DNA of 64,000 bases from G963666945 sp963666945 (lineage in GTDB: Bacteria; Bacteroidota; Bacteroidia; Bacteroidales; Marinifilaceae), in the NCBI GenBank assembly GCA_963666945.2, contig CAXXRT010000055.1, positions 81,616 to 145,615 on the forward strand, given 5' to 3'. The translations under genes were made by a program, and so were the position numbers. Below are positions 1 through 9,771 of the stretch, one piece after another; position 1 is the first letter of the stretch; each line of letters begins with the position of its first letter. A model generated the notes under the pieces. The model saw only the letters and a program-made list of their open reading frames with translations, searched no databases and was not told the origin of the DNA.

Positions 1-1
1 G

Positions 2-142
2 GTTATTGCCCTTGGAAAGCCTAAGGAAGAAGTTATTATTGAAGATATAGAGAATGGTGACTTTAAATATTGGAGAGATGAAAATCAGGTTCATCATGTA
101 CCTAAAAGGACTTTAAAGGAGATATTGATTTCTGAAAAGTAG
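2..142 (+). CDS. nitroreductase family protein, C-terminal end (partial)
   Basis: The gene starts before the window; only the last 46 codons are present, ending at the TAG at 140-142. The tail reads VIALGKPKEE...YWRDENQVHHVPKR, which matches the usual C-terminal end of FMN-dependent nitroreductases (IALGKP, then a Trp-Arg-Asp and a HxVPKR motif). These enzymes reduce nitro groups or quinones with NAD(P)H in the cytoplasm. Substrate and subfamily cannot be judged from this fragment. A hairpin follows directly, so it is probably the last gene of its transcript. Confidence 0.75.
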   Translation, partial: VIALGKPKEEVIIEDIENGDFKYWRDENQVHHVPKRTLKEILISEK

Positions 143-144
143 AT

Positions 145-177
145 ATTTGCAGGGGCACATAAGGTGTTCCTGCAAAT
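145..177 (+). terminator. hairpin after the nitroreductase gene
   Basis: ATTTGCAGG (145-153) pairs with CCTGCAAAT (169-177), and the inner bases can add G-U and C-G pairs. It lies 3 bases after the stop codon. The following T-run is weak and interrupted (atattattttt near 185), so termination is likely but not certain. Confidence 0.5.
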
Positions 178-305
178 AATAAAGATATTATTTTTATATT
201 TTAATTTGAGTGTTAAAATATTGTTATAATCAAATTATCTTATAAATTTCTAAAAAAAATCAATATATTTGTTGTGATTGAGAGTGATTAGTGAAAGGAA
301 AGAAA

Positions 306-1430
306 ATGGACTACTTGTATATTATTAGCACCGCATTACTGATATTTTTTTCTGCTTCTTTATTTATGAAGAAAAATAAAACTTTATCTGAAAAGATTTT
401 TTCAGTTTGGTTAGTATTGCTGATATTAACGGAGTTAAGTTTTTTCCTTTATTCACTTGGATTATATGGTAAATTCTTCTTGTTATTTGAGTTTTTATGT
501 GGGACACATATATTGCATGGGCCGTTCTTGTTATTTTATATTATCAGTTTTATAAATAAAGATTTTAGGTTTAAGTACAAACATCTTTTGCACTTAATCC
601 CCTTTGTGTTATTGAGTGGGGTTAAATATTCATTTAATAATGTGTTTCATATTATGAATTGTGCAGAAGATCAGGGCTGTTTCTGTTCTGAGAATCCTTA
701 TGCTAAGGCATTTGCAATATTTAAGGCCGCTGTTTTGGGTATATATATTATTTTAGCCTTTACCCATTTGCTCAGGTATAAAGATAGGGTAGGCTTGTCT
801 AATAAGGATTTTGATTTTGTTCGATTGAATTGGGTTAAAAATATTCTTTTTGGGGTAGTTATGCTCTATGGAATTACTACTATATATAAAATAATCCAGA
901 TTTTTGGGATAGTGGTTTTTGCTAATGAGATGATGTTTGTGAATATCCTTGTCTCTGTTTTTATTCTTATATTTCTATATATAGGAAATACCTATGCATA
1001 CTTGTTTTCAATGCCTTTTTCAAAAAATAAGATTGAATTAGATGATCCCAAAGAAAAGTATAAATCTGGGTTGAATGATAATATCGTTGAAGAAAAGTAC
1101 AGGGAGTTGATTGAGTTTATGGAGGAAAAACACCCATATCTGGATAATCAAATAAATTTGGCTAAATTATCTGAGATTACCAATATTTCAGCCCAACATA
1201 TATCTCAGGTTATTAATAGTAAAACTAATGGTAATTTCAATGATTTTATAAATTCATATAGGGTTAAGTATTTGCTAAAAAAACTTTATAACAAGGAAAA
1301 TAAAAATTACACATTATTGTCTCTGGCCTTTGAATGTGGGTTTAATTCAAAGACAACTTTCAATAGGGTATTTAAAGAAAATACCGGCAAAACTCCATCG
1401 GAATATATAAAAAGTATTCAGAATAATTAG
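306..1430 (+). CDS. membrane-anchored AraC-family transcriptional regulator
   Basis: The N-terminal ~240 residues are hydrophobic with about seven predicted membrane segments and no recognised sensor domain. The C-terminal ~110 residues form an AraC/XylS helix-turn-helix: the first helix region (NLAKLSEITNISAQHISQVIN) and the second (LSLAFECGFNSKTTFNRVFKENTGKTPSEY) are typical. It should sense a signal at the membrane and bind DNA in the cytoplasm. The ATG at 306 is chosen because an AAAGGAA stretch lies just upstream; a GTG at 291 in the same frame would add five residues. It stands alone, 193 bases upstream of the Fe-S/SusCD locus, which makes that locus its likely target (inference). Confidence 0.85.
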   Translation: MDYLYIISTALLIFFSASLFMKKNKTLSEKIFSVWLVLLILTELSFFLYSLGLYGKFFLLFEFLCGTHILHGPFLLFYIISFINKDFRFKYKHLLHLIPFVLLSGVKYSFNNVFHIMNCAEDQGCFCSENPYAKAFAIFKAAVLGIYIILAFTHLLRYKDRVGLSNKDFDFVRLNWVKNILFGVVMLYGITTIYKIIQIFGIVVFANEMMFVNILVSVFILIFLYIGNTYAYLFSMPFSKNKIELDDPKEKYKSGLNDNIVEEKYRELIEFMEEKHPYLDNQINLAKLSEITNISAQHISQVINSKTNGNFNDFINSYRVKYLLKKLYNKENKNYTLLSLAFECGFNSKTTFNRVFKENTGKTPSEYIKSIQNN

Positions 1431-1623
1431 TCTTATTAGTTGTTTTGTAATAGTTTCTTAATTTTCATTAATTGTCTTATATTTAATGCATTAGGGGTCT
1501 CATATTGTATTTTGATACTTATTTTTTGTGTTTCATTTTATGATTTGGGACGATATATATAAATTATTGTCATTATTTCGAATTGTGATTTTTTACAAAT
1601 ATTAACATTAGCAATTTTAAGAA

Positions 1624-3531
1624 ATGATGAAGATTAAGAATCTGTATAAACGATTACCTCAGTGGAGTGTGTTGGGGGTGATTTTGTTTCTGGTAATCCG
1701 AAAATTATTCGACAAAAATTTTGAAGTAGATTTTGAGGCTTACTGTCCATTTGGAGGATTCCAGGCATTTGTCAGTTATATTAAGACAGGTAGTCTTGCG
1801 TGCTCTATGAGTTCAACCCAAATATTTATGGGGATAGTATTACTTATAGGTGTTATTTTCTTTGGTAAATTATTCTGTTCCTATTTGTGTCCTTTGGGAA
1901 CAATAAGTGAAAATTTGGGTAGATTAGGGGATAAATTGGGAATGAGAATAAAGCTTGATGGTTTTTTTGATAAGATTCTTAGATCATTAAAATATGTTCT
2001 TTTATTTGTAACAGTCCATATGACCACTTCAAGTAATGAATTGTTTTGTAAACATTATGATCCTTTTTTTGCAGGAGTTTCGTTTTTTGGTGATGATGTA
2101 ATTGTTTGGGCAGCTATTTCAAGTATCATACTGCTGGTTGTTGGAGCTGTTTTTATTAAAATGTTTTGGTGTAAATATTTGTGTCCTCTTAACGCTCTTT
2201 TTAATGTATTTAAATACTCAATTATACTTATTGTCATGACGTTAATATATTTATCAACAATTTTTCTTAATTTAGACATACCATTTTATTGGTTCTTAGG
2301 CTCGTTATGTATTATTGGATATATAGCAGAGTTAAGTAATAGAAGAATGAAGTATTTGCCGGTGTTGAAGATAACGAGGGATAAAGATAAGTGCATAAAT
2401 TGTGGACTGTGTTCAAAAAAATGTCCACAAGGAATTGATGTGGCGAATTTAAAGGTTGTAAATAATTCAGATTGTAATCTTTGTGGTGAATGTATTGCCT
2501 CCTGTCCTGTTGAGAATACCCTTAATATAAATAGAAAAAATAACATCAGATGGATGCCGATATCAATAACCGTATTGTTGGTGGTCATTGGATTGATAAT
2601 CGGAGAACAGGTAAAAATCCCAACCGTTACGGAGATATGGGGAGATGAGGTGGCTTTGGAACAGGCCGGTATATATACACGTGATAATATTCGCAATATT
2701 GAATGTTTTGGAAGTTCCAAATCATTTATCAGTCAGATGCGAAAGGTAGATGGCGTTTTAGGTGTTGCAACCTACGTAAAAACGCATACTGCGAAAATTT
2801 GGTACGATAAATCAAAACTTAATTCAGAAAAGATAGGGGAGGCGATATTTACCCCCGTTAGTGTGTTTGTTGATGAACCTGATTCCGATGATGAAAGGAT
2901 AGGGATAGTCAAGGTTGCACTTAATAATTTCTTTGATTCTTATGATGCTTTATTTTTGGAAAAACTTCTGGCTAAATATGGTGGTGTTTATAGTTTTGAG
3001 TCTATGTTTGGTGAGCCGGTGGAACTTAATATTTTTTGTAACGAAAATACTGACATTAAGGAATTGAAGAATTGCATAGAAACACGGAGTTTGAAATTTT
3101 CTTCCGGCGGCATTGATTATAATGAGAAACTGAATTTCAAGGTTAAATCAATAGAAAAAACAGATACCGTTTTATCAGGTCTTTCTATTAAGAAAAAGAT
3201 GTTTCCTTCTTTTAAAAGAGCTTTTAATAATAGAAGCAAATATAAGAATGATGAATATACATTTCTTGAGGTTAAAATGATTGACTATCCAAGAAATAAA
3301 CAAATGATGCCATACCTTATAAACTATATAGGTAAAGAGAACAAAGGTATTATTGGAGTAGTTTCTATCTATCAGGAATATCCTTTAACACGATTTTATT
3401 ACGTAAAAGACATGACTAACGAAGAAGAGGTGTGGAAGCTTATTTCTAAAAAGATATTAAATATTACATATAATAACGGGCAGAAAGAAAGGATGAAAAA
3501 TCCATTCGTCTTTAAGAAAATTAACGAGTAA
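1624..3531 (+). CDS. NapH/CcoG-like 4Fe-4S polytopic membrane protein with C-terminal extracytoplasmic region
   Basis: 635 residues. The N-terminal half has several membrane segments and two CxxxCP motifs (Cys85/89 and Cys183/187), the hallmark of the NosR/NapH/CcoG family. Two ferredoxin-type clusters follow: Cys257/260/263/267 and Cys284/287/290/294, each CxxCxxCxxxCP. After a further membrane segment near 310-330 comes a ~300-residue tail whose first part (IRNIECFGSSKSFISQMRKV onward) resembles a heavy-metal-associated ferredoxin fold but lacks the metal-binding CxxC. Members of this family pass electrons across the membrane; the acceptor here is unknown. It ends 19 bases before the SusC gene, so it is probably cotranscribed with it, an unusual pairing. 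The start is ATG-ATG; either may be used. Confidence 0.8.
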   Translation: MMKIKNLYKRLPQWSVLGVILFLVIRKLFDKNFEVDFEAYCPFGGFQAFVSYIKTGSLACSMSSTQIFMGIVLLIGVIFFGKLFCSYLCPLGTISENLGRLGDKLGMRIKLDGFFDKILRSLKYVLLFVTVHMTTSSNELFCKHYDPFFAGVSFFGDDVIVWAAISSIILLVVGAVFIKMFWCKYLCPLNALFNVFKYSIILIVMTLIYLSTIFLNLDIPFYWFLGSLCIIGYIAELSNRRMKYLPVLKITRDKDKCINCGLCSKKCPQGIDVANLKVVNNSDCNLCGECIASCPVENTLNINRKNNIRWMPISITVLLVVIGLIIGEQVKIPTVTEIWGDEVALEQAGIYTRDNIRNIECFGSSKSFISQMRKVDGVLGVATYVKTHTAKIWYDKSKLNSEKIGEAIFTPVSVFVDEPDSDDERIGIVKVALNNFFDSYDALFLEKLLAKYGGVYSFESMFGEPVELNIFCNENTDIKELKNCIETRSLKFSSGGIDYNEKLNFKVKSIEKTDTVLSGLSIKKKMFPSFKRAFNNRSKYKNDEYTFLEVKMIDYPRNKQMMPYLINYIGKENKGIIGVVSIYQEYPLTRFYYVKDMTNEEEVWKLISKKILNITYNNGQKERMKNPFVFKKINE

Positions 3532-3550
3532 AAATTTTAACTAACTTTTC

Positions 3551-6500
3551 ATGAAAAAAAATCTATTAGCTGTAATAGTCTTACTTATTACAACTACTGT
3601 GAGTATGGCGCAGATTACTATAAAGGGAGTAGTAAAAAGTGCCAAAGACAAGGAGCCTTTACCCGGTGTATCTGTGGTAATAAAGGGGACAACTATCGGG
3701 GCCAGTACCGATATTAACGGACATTATTCAATAAAAGTAGATAGTAAGGATGATGTTTTGGTTTTTTCATTTATTGGTCTTAAAACTAAGTTCGAAAAAG
3801 TTGGGGAAAGAACAATTATTAATGTTTTGCTGAATGAAGATGTTCATATGCTTAAAGAAACAGTGGTTTTAGGTTATGGTAGTACAAAATCCAAGGAAGC
3901 TGTTGTTGGAAGTGTGGAACAGGTCAAGGCAGAAGATCTGAAAATTAATAAATCTTCAGAGAGTTTCGATAAAATGCTGGAAGGTATGGTTGCCGGAGTT
4001 TATGTTGAAAGTTCATCGGGAGAGCCGGGTTCTGCTCCAAAAATACGAATAAGGGGACAGGGATCGTTGGATCAGGTTTTTGGTTCTGATATGGTTGCTT
4101 CCAGTGAACCTTTATATATTCTTGATGGAGTTCCATTGTATGACTCTTCCGAGCCTAATGCAGTGAACATTGCGGGATCAGGATCCTTGTCAGAGACAAG
4201 ACTTAATCCACTTGCATTGATTGATCCCGATGATATTGAGACTATAACCGTACTGAAGGATGCTTCGGCAGCAGCTATCTACGGGGCTAATGCCTCTAAT
4301 GGAGTAATACTTATAACAACCAAAAGGGGTGAAAGAGGAAAAACAAAGGTGTCTTTTAATCAGACATATTCAATTTCCAATGCAATTGATCCCATTCAGT
4401 ATCTGAATTCCAAAGAATATGTAGATATAACTAAAGAAACCTTGTTAAACAGCGGTTACTCTCAGGAAGCGGCAGAGCAGGCAGCGGGAACTGCTGATGT
4501 ATACACCGATTGGATGGATCTGGTTTTAAGGACAGGAAGTGACTATAAAGCAAATATTTCTATATCAGGAGGAACACGTAAAACTAGTTTCAGATTTTCC
4601 GGTGGGTATAATAAGCTTGATGCTATATCGGAAGGAAATGATATGGAGAGAATATCAACAAGGATGAATCTGGTATCTAAGTTAACAGATAAGCTGGAAA
4701 TGACCTATATAATGGGTTTTTCTACTGTAAAAAAGAATAATTTTAATGTATTTGGGAGTTTTGCTTTTTTACCAAATTTGTCACCATACAATGAAGACGG
4801 AAGTTTTAATTTTTCTGCTCCTTTCGATAAACAGATGAACCCCTTGGCAGGACTTGCTCAGAATGAGAACTGGAGTAAAACTGAATATTTTAATAGTAGT
4901 ATGCAGTTAAAATACAGGGTGACTTCAGAACTTAATTTATCTTCAACCTTTGGAGTTGATTATACTTTTGGAAGGTCATTTTTGTTTAATTCAAAGCAAA
5001 ACGGGTCAGGGAATGTTAGAAATGGCTATATAAGAGACGTAAGGAGAAAGAACAGAAAATGGATTAATTTTACACAGCTGGATTATTCAAAGACTATTAA
5101 TGATATCCATAAGTTATCCGGATTAGTTGGTTTTCAGATTGACGATACAAAGGCATCTAATCTTGCCGGATCAGAATCTAATTTACCTTTCGAAAAAATA
5201 AGACAGCTTGGTATGGCTGATAAAGCAGATAGTGATATTAAAAATTCTGAGCTATCAACAGGAGCTATTTCTTATTACGCAAGATTATCATACAGTCTTG
5301 ATAATAAATACAATTTTTCCGCAAACTTCAGAAGAGATGCCTCTTCTGTATTTGGGGGTGATTCGCAGAAGGAAAATTTTGCATCATTTGGGGCTTCATG
5401 GCTCTTGCACAAAGAGTCCTTCTTAAGTTCTTTAGATTATCTTGATTTATTGAAATTAAAAGTTTCTTACGGAAAGACAGGGAACAGTCGTATAGGTTCG
5501 TATGCCGCAAGAGGTTTGTATAAATACTCTACAAGTGATAGTTATAACGGGTATATAGGGGCTAATCCTAGTGCAGCACCTAACAGTCATTTATCATGGG
5601 AAAAAAACAATAAACTGAATGTTGGTATTGACGTAGGTTTCTTTAACAGGGTTAGCCTTGGAGTAGAATTTTATCAGAATTCAATCAAAGATGCTATAAT
5701 GAGTATTCAGGTTCCTTATGAGTCTGGTTTTGAAAGTATCTCTGCCAATGTTGCAGATATGAGAAACAGGGGATTTGAGTTGTCGGTAAAAGCAAAGAAT
5801 CTTACAGAAAGTGAACTAAAATGGAATACTAGTTTTAATATTTCGTTCAATAAAAATAAGGTACTTAGGTTGGCAAATCGTATGGATAAGGTTTCAGAGT
5901 CGACATTCAGTTCTACCGGTATTGTTGAAGGAAGAGAATTGGGTCTGATTATAGGAGCAAGGGTTGCCGGAGTGGATCCTGATACTGGAGAGCAGTTATG
6001 GTATTTGTCAGATGGAACTATTACTACCGACAGTAAAAAGGCAAATGAGCCTGAAAACAGAGTGGTGATAGGCAATCGCAACCCAGATTTTCAGGGAGGT
6101 GTAACCAACAATTTCTCTTATAAAAATTTCAGCTTCTCTTTCTTGATAAGTTATGACTGGGGTGCAGATATTATGTTGCCATACTCTTCGTCTTACACTA
6201 TGTCAGACGGACGTCAGGTTCTTATACAAAACCAAAGTGTAAATATCCTTGACAGATGGCAGAAGCCCGGAGATATAACTGATATACCTAAATTGTCGTT
6301 GACAGCATACCCGGGTAAGACAACGACAAGATTTATGTATGATAAATCCAATATAAGTTTTAAGAGCCTTGCTTTGACTTACAATTTACCAAAGCATATA
6401 GCTAAGAAACTTAAACTTGAAGGGATATCTCTTTCTTCCAATATTTCGAATATCTGGACATGGTATAAGGATGATGCTGAAAAAGGGCGCAATGGTATTG

Positions 6501-6565
6501 CTGAATACAGATATACTTTCCCTCAGGCAAGATCATTTTCATTCAGTCTTGATGTTAAATTTTAG
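3551..6565 (+). CDS. SusC/RagA-family TonB-linked outer-membrane transporter
   Basis: 1004 residues with a signal peptide (MKKNLLAVIVLLITTTVSMAQ), a carboxypeptidase-regulatory-like beta domain (about 22-105, with ITIKGVVKSAKDKEPLPGVSVVIKGT-type sequence), a TonB plug (ETVVLGYGSTKSKEAVVGS; IETITVLKDASAAAIYG; GVILITTKRG) and a C-terminal 22-strand barrel ending in aromatic-rich FSFSLDVKF. SusC proteins form the channel under a SusD lid and import large nutrients by TonB energy. The SusD partner starts 12 bases downstream. Neighbouring proteases suggest a peptide substrate, as for RagAB, rather than glycans (inference); no glycoside hydrolase is nearby. Confidence 0.95.
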   Translation: MKKNLLAVIVLLITTTVSMAQITIKGVVKSAKDKEPLPGVSVVIKGTTIGASTDINGHYSIKVDSKDDVLVFSFIGLKTKFEKVGERTIINVLLNEDVHMLKETVVLGYGSTKSKEAVVGSVEQVKAEDLKINKSSESFDKMLEGMVAGVYVESSSGEPGSAPKIRIRGQGSLDQVFGSDMVASSEPLYILDGVPLYDSSEPNAVNIAGSGSLSETRLNPLALIDPDDIETITVLKDASAAAIYGANASNGVILITTKRGERGKTKVSFNQTYSISNAIDPIQYLNSKEYVDITKETLLNSGYSQEAAEQAAGTADVYTDWMDLVLRTGSDYKANISISGGTRKTSFRFSGGYNKLDAISEGNDMERISTRMNLVSKLTDKLEMTYIMGFSTVKKNNFNVFGSFAFLPNLSPYNEDGSFNFSAPFDKQMNPLAGLAQNENWSKTEYFNSSMQLKYRVTSELNLSSTFGVDYTFGRSFLFNSKQNGSGNVRNGYIRDVRRKNRKWINFTQLDYSKTINDIHKLSGLVGFQIDDTKASNLAGSESNLPFEKIRQLGMADKADSDIKNSELSTGAISYYARLSYSLDNKYNFSANFRRDASSVFGGDSQKENFASFGASWLLHKESFLSSLDYLDLLKLKVSYGKTGNSRIGSYAARGLYKYSTSDSYNGYIGANPSAAPNSHLSWEKNNKLNVGIDVGFFNRVSLGVEFYQNSIKDAIMSIQVPYESGFESISANVADMRNRGFELSVKAKNLTESELKWNTSFNISFNKNKVLRLANRMDKVSESTFSSTGIVEGRELGLIIGARVAGVDPDTGEQLWYLSDGTITTDSKKANEPENRVVIGNRNPDFQGGVTNNFSYKNFSFSFLISYDWGADIMLPYSSSYTMSDGRQVLIQNQSVNILDRWQKPGDITDIPKLSLTAYPGKTTTRFMYDKSNISFKSLALTYNLPKHIAKKLKLEGISLSSNISNIWTWYKDDAEKGRNGIAEYRYTFPQARSFSFSLDVKF

Positions 6566-6577
6566 TAATTATTTGTT

Positions 6578-8041
6578 ATGAAAAAATTATTATACATATT
6601 ACCGATATTATTGATTTCATTTTATTCCTGTGATGATTTTCTGGACAGGGATGCCGAAAATGAGATTTCCAATGAAGAGCTTTTTAGCACTGTTGAAGGA
6701 GCAGGTTTTGCTTTGTCAGGAGTGTATGCCTCACTGACATCCCCTGATTACTACGGACAAAATATGCTTGTTGTTCCCGAGTTTAAATCTGGAAATATTA
6801 AATTTTCCAAAGGGGTCAGTTCTGCTAATATAAATAAGTTTTCTGCAACGTATAATTTTACGCATATTGCAGAAGAAGACAATAATGATGATACTTCACA
6901 GAATTTTTATAAGCAATTGTATGAAACACTAAACAGTGTAAATAATATTATAAACTATCTTCCTGCTGTAGAGACTACCAATCAGTCTTTGAAAAATCAG
7001 ATAATGGGGGAAGCCATGGTTATAAGAGCTTTAATTCATTTTGATTTGTCGAGGCTATATGCTCAGCCATATCTGTATTCTGTAAACGGAGACCATATGG
7101 GAGTTGTTACTCTTACAGAAACGCCCGATGTTTTTGACCAGCCATCAAGATCTAAATTGTATCAGACGTACGATCAGATTGAACAGGATCTGCTTGATGC
7201 AATTCCTCTTTTGACAATGCAAAGACCCGGAAATATTGCCAAAGCAAATATTAATTCAAACACGGCACAGGCATTGTTGGCAAGGGTATATCTTTATAAA
7301 AAAGACTGGAATAATGCCATAAAATATTCTTCAGAAGTAATTAAGAATTATACTCTTGTTCCTAACGGAGAACTTGTTGAATCGTGGTTGAGTAGTATCC
7401 CTTCTCAGGAAGATATATGGGTGCTTAATATGTCAAACCGTACATCCAGATACATTTCAGAGATTTATGGAGTTGTAACCGATGATGATGAGGAAGAACA
7501 TACAGCGACAGTTACAAAAGATTTGTATGAACTGTATTCTGAAGGAGATAAAAGACTTGAATTATTTAAGCTTGCTAATTATACAGGGGGTACCGTGTAC
7601 AGCGATACAGTAAGTATTAAATTTTCAAGTAATAACCAGAGGGAGAGATTTATTCCTGTTGTCAGGTTGTCTGAGATGTATCTTACAAGGGCAGAGGCTT
7701 CAGCTGAAAACAAGGATTATATTCAGGCCAGGGCAGATCTTGAAATGATTATGAAAAGAGCTAATCCATCAGTTGGTTCCGTATCTCTTTCAGGCCAGGC
7801 ACTTATAGACGAAATAATGAAAGAAAGGAGAAGGGAATTGTGCCTTGAAGGTCATACTTATTTTGACTTTATTAGAAAAGGTAAAGGCATTGTTCGCAAA
7901 GATTTCAATGGAACCGATAATAAAAATATTGAATTCCCTAATAATAATCTAATACTTCCTATTCCTTATCATGAAGTAGAATATAATGATAATATGGAAC
8001 AGAATGAAGGATATGAAAGTTCACAGGACCCTGCAGTATAG
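6578..8041 (+). CDS. SusD/RagB-family outer-membrane nutrient-binding lipoprotein
   Basis: 487 residues with a lipoprotein signal ending at Cys18 (ISFYSC, followed by DDFLDRDAEN, a charged surface-export-like stretch). The SusD signatures are present: an N-terminal SusD-like TPR region (EEAMVIRALIHFDLSRLYAQPY-like) and the C-terminal RagB region with the ERRRELCLEGHTYFDFIRKG motif and the final LPIPYHEV. It forms the lid of the SusC channel and binds the cargo at the cell surface. It is tightly coupled to the upstream susC-like gene (12-base gap). Confidence 0.95.
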   Translation: MKKLLYILPILLISFYSCDDFLDRDAENEISNEELFSTVEGAGFALSGVYASLTSPDYYGQNMLVVPEFKSGNIKFSKGVSSANINKFSATYNFTHIAEEDNNDDTSQNFYKQLYETLNSVNNIINYLPAVETTNQSLKNQIMGEAMVIRALIHFDLSRLYAQPYLYSVNGDHMGVVTLTETPDVFDQPSRSKLYQTYDQIEQDLLDAIPLLTMQRPGNIAKANINSNTAQALLARVYLYKKDWNNAIKYSSEVIKNYTLVPNGELVESWLSSIPSQEDIWVLNMSNRTSRYISEIYGVVTDDDEEEHTATVTKDLYELYSEGDKRLELFKLANYTGGTVYSDTVSIKFSSNNQRERFIPVVRLSEMYLTRAEASAENKDYIQARADLEMIMKRANPSVGSVSLSGQALIDEIMKERRRELCLEGHTYFDFIRKGKGIVRKDFNGTDNKNIEFPNNNLILPIPYHEVEYNDNMEQNEGYESSQDPAV

Positions 8042-8132
8042 TATATCCGGAAAAATATAATTATACAGGGAACTGTGACTTTATAAATATGTAATGCAAA
8101 AATAAAATTTTACTAACTTCTAAACAATTATT

Positions 8133-9689
8133 ATGAAGATTTTAAATTTAACGATTAAATTGCTAGCCATAAGTTTGGCTGTAGTGTTCACATCTTGTAG
8201 TGATGATGAGGATCCAATACCTGTGGTTTCTTTTGGTAGTGCAACATATACACTTGCTGAGAATTCTACTACACCCTTGCAGGTTAAGGTAAAACTTGAT
8301 ATCCCCGCCACAGTTACATCATCTGTAAATTATAAGGTTACAGGAACTGCCGTTGAAGGAGAAGACTATGCTGAAATAACCGAAAAAAAGGTAACCTTTA
8401 GTCAGGGAGAATCAGAAGCAGTGATTTTTATTAATCCTATAAATGTTTCTTTAATTGAGGATGATAAAACAATAATCCTGACTTTGACAAGCGGAGAATT
8501 TTATACCCTTGATCAGTCTAAGACTACGACAACAATTACTTTGTTGGATAATAAGACTGCTGCATCGGATGCACCTCAGGTGGCTTTTACTACTGGCAGT
8601 GCTTTGACAAATGCATATATGCAGGATACAATCGAGATGAATGTTGGTATTTCTGAGGCTTTAGCATCAGATGTTAATATTCTTATTAGTCTTGGAGGTG
8701 AAGCAGTAGAAGGAACTAATTATATTGTTGAGGGATTAACAGAAAACAAGGAATTATTGCTTAAGCAGGGAGAGTTAAGCGCAAAATTCAATGTTATTAT
8801 CAAAAATACGAATGAGTTAAATATTGATAAAAATATTGTAATTGGTTTTTCTGATCCTGTTATTACAGATTATGCAATCGCATCAACAAATAACTCTGCA
8901 AATATTAATATTATCGATCCTGAAGTTCAGAATGTTTGGTTTTTGGACAGAACATCTTCTTCGGACAGAGAGGGTAACGAAGCCATTGTTCTAGCCACAG
9001 AGGAAAACGGAGACAGGGCCTATGCAGCTGACAGTTCCGCTTTACCATCTGTTGTTTATGAAGGTGTATATGCTCCTTATATTCAGCGTCAAAAGGAAGA
9101 TGGGACATGGACATCGGCATCGCCATATGCAAATGTATACGCAGATGGTAGTAATTCAAACTTGTGGAAAGCCGATTGGACTTTTACTGTTAATAATGTA
9201 CCTGCTCCTGGCAAAACGTCATATCCATACTATAGTACCACTATATCTAATGTTTATGATATAAGGGATTTGTTTTCTTCCAGTGATTATTTGGTTGGTT
9301 ACAATTATTATGGATGTAAATCAGAAAAATATCTTCGATTTGTTGCAAGTGACAAGGCAGCTAAGACAGGAAAAGTTTTTGTACCTGAGCAGACAATTAC
9401 ATGCTACAAGGGCAAGGATGGTTATGAATGGAAAGGAAAGACACTAGTATCTGAGGAATATGGTGAGCAGTTTAATTATAAAATTGACTCCAACGAGACC
9501 CAGGGAGATATTACAAAGTCTTCAAATTCAGTTCCATTCGAGGTAACTATTTCAGGAGAAGGAACATTCGATGTGGATAGCAAGATAATTTACGTGACTG
9601 TTAAATTTAGTTCGGAGGATACAAATCTTACGGCAAACGAAGTTAACTACAGGATATATCCACTTAGTGGAGACAAACCAGTAGATTAG
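8133..9689 (+). CDS. surface lipoprotein with Calx-beta domains
   Basis: 518 residues. The signal peptide ends with a lipobox at VVFTSC, followed by the acidic SDDEDPIP stretch typical of surface-exposed Bacteroidota lipoproteins. Two Calx-beta-like modules can be seen: about 28-140 (VSFGSATYTLAENS... GTAVEGEDYAE... ITLLDN) and about 147-255 (VAFTTGSALTNAY... GEAVEGTNYIV). The rest (about 265-518) is rich in aromatic residues and beta-strand-like, and I do not recognise it. It sits behind SusC/SusD in the place where other loci encode surface-glycan- or peptide-binding lipoproteins, so a cargo-capture role is the likeliest reading. A 91-base gap separates it from SusD. Confidence 0.75.
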   Translation: MKILNLTIKLLAISLAVVFTSCSDDEDPIPVVSFGSATYTLAENSTTPLQVKVKLDIPATVTSSVNYKVTGTAVEGEDYAEITEKKVTFSQGESEAVIFINPINVSLIEDDKTIILTLTSGEFYTLDQSKTTTTITLLDNKTAASDAPQVAFTTGSALTNAYMQDTIEMNVGISEALASDVNILISLGGEAVEGTNYIVEGLTENKELLLKQGELSAKFNVIIKNTNELNIDKNIVIGFSDPVITDYAIASTNNSANINIIDPEVQNVWFLDRTSSSDREGNEAIVLATEENGDRAYAADSSALPSVVYEGVYAPYIQRQKEDGTWTSASPYANVYADGSNSNLWKADWTFTVNNVPAPGKTSYPYYSTTISNVYDIRDLFSSSDYLVGYNYYGCKSEKYLRFVASDKAAKTGKVFVPEQTITCYKGKDGYEWKGKTLVSEEYGEQFNYKIDSNETQGDITKSSNSVPFEVTISGEGTFDVDSKIIYVTVKFSSEDTNLTANEVNYRIYPLSGDKPVD

Positions 9690-9718
9690 ATTTTCTATTA
9701 TTTATCACTAAAGTTTTA

Positions 9719-9746
9719 ACCGGGGATAGTGTTATGTATCCCCGGT
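9719..9746 (+). terminator. hairpin after the SusCD/Calx-beta genes
   Basis: ACCGGGGATA (9719-9728) pairs perfectly with TATCCCCGGT (9737-9746) around an 8-base loop. The following bases (attctatact) are not a clean T-run, and I see no promoter before the next gene at 9772, so this may be an mRNA-stabilising or partly read-through structure. Confidence 0.55.
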
Positions 9747-9771
9747 ATTCTATACTCAAAATAAAAATATA

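Noticed and set aside
2650..3531. True metal-binding HMA domains in the NapH-like protein tail
   Set aside because: The fold pattern is similar, but the CxxC ligand pair is missing, so metal binding is not supported.
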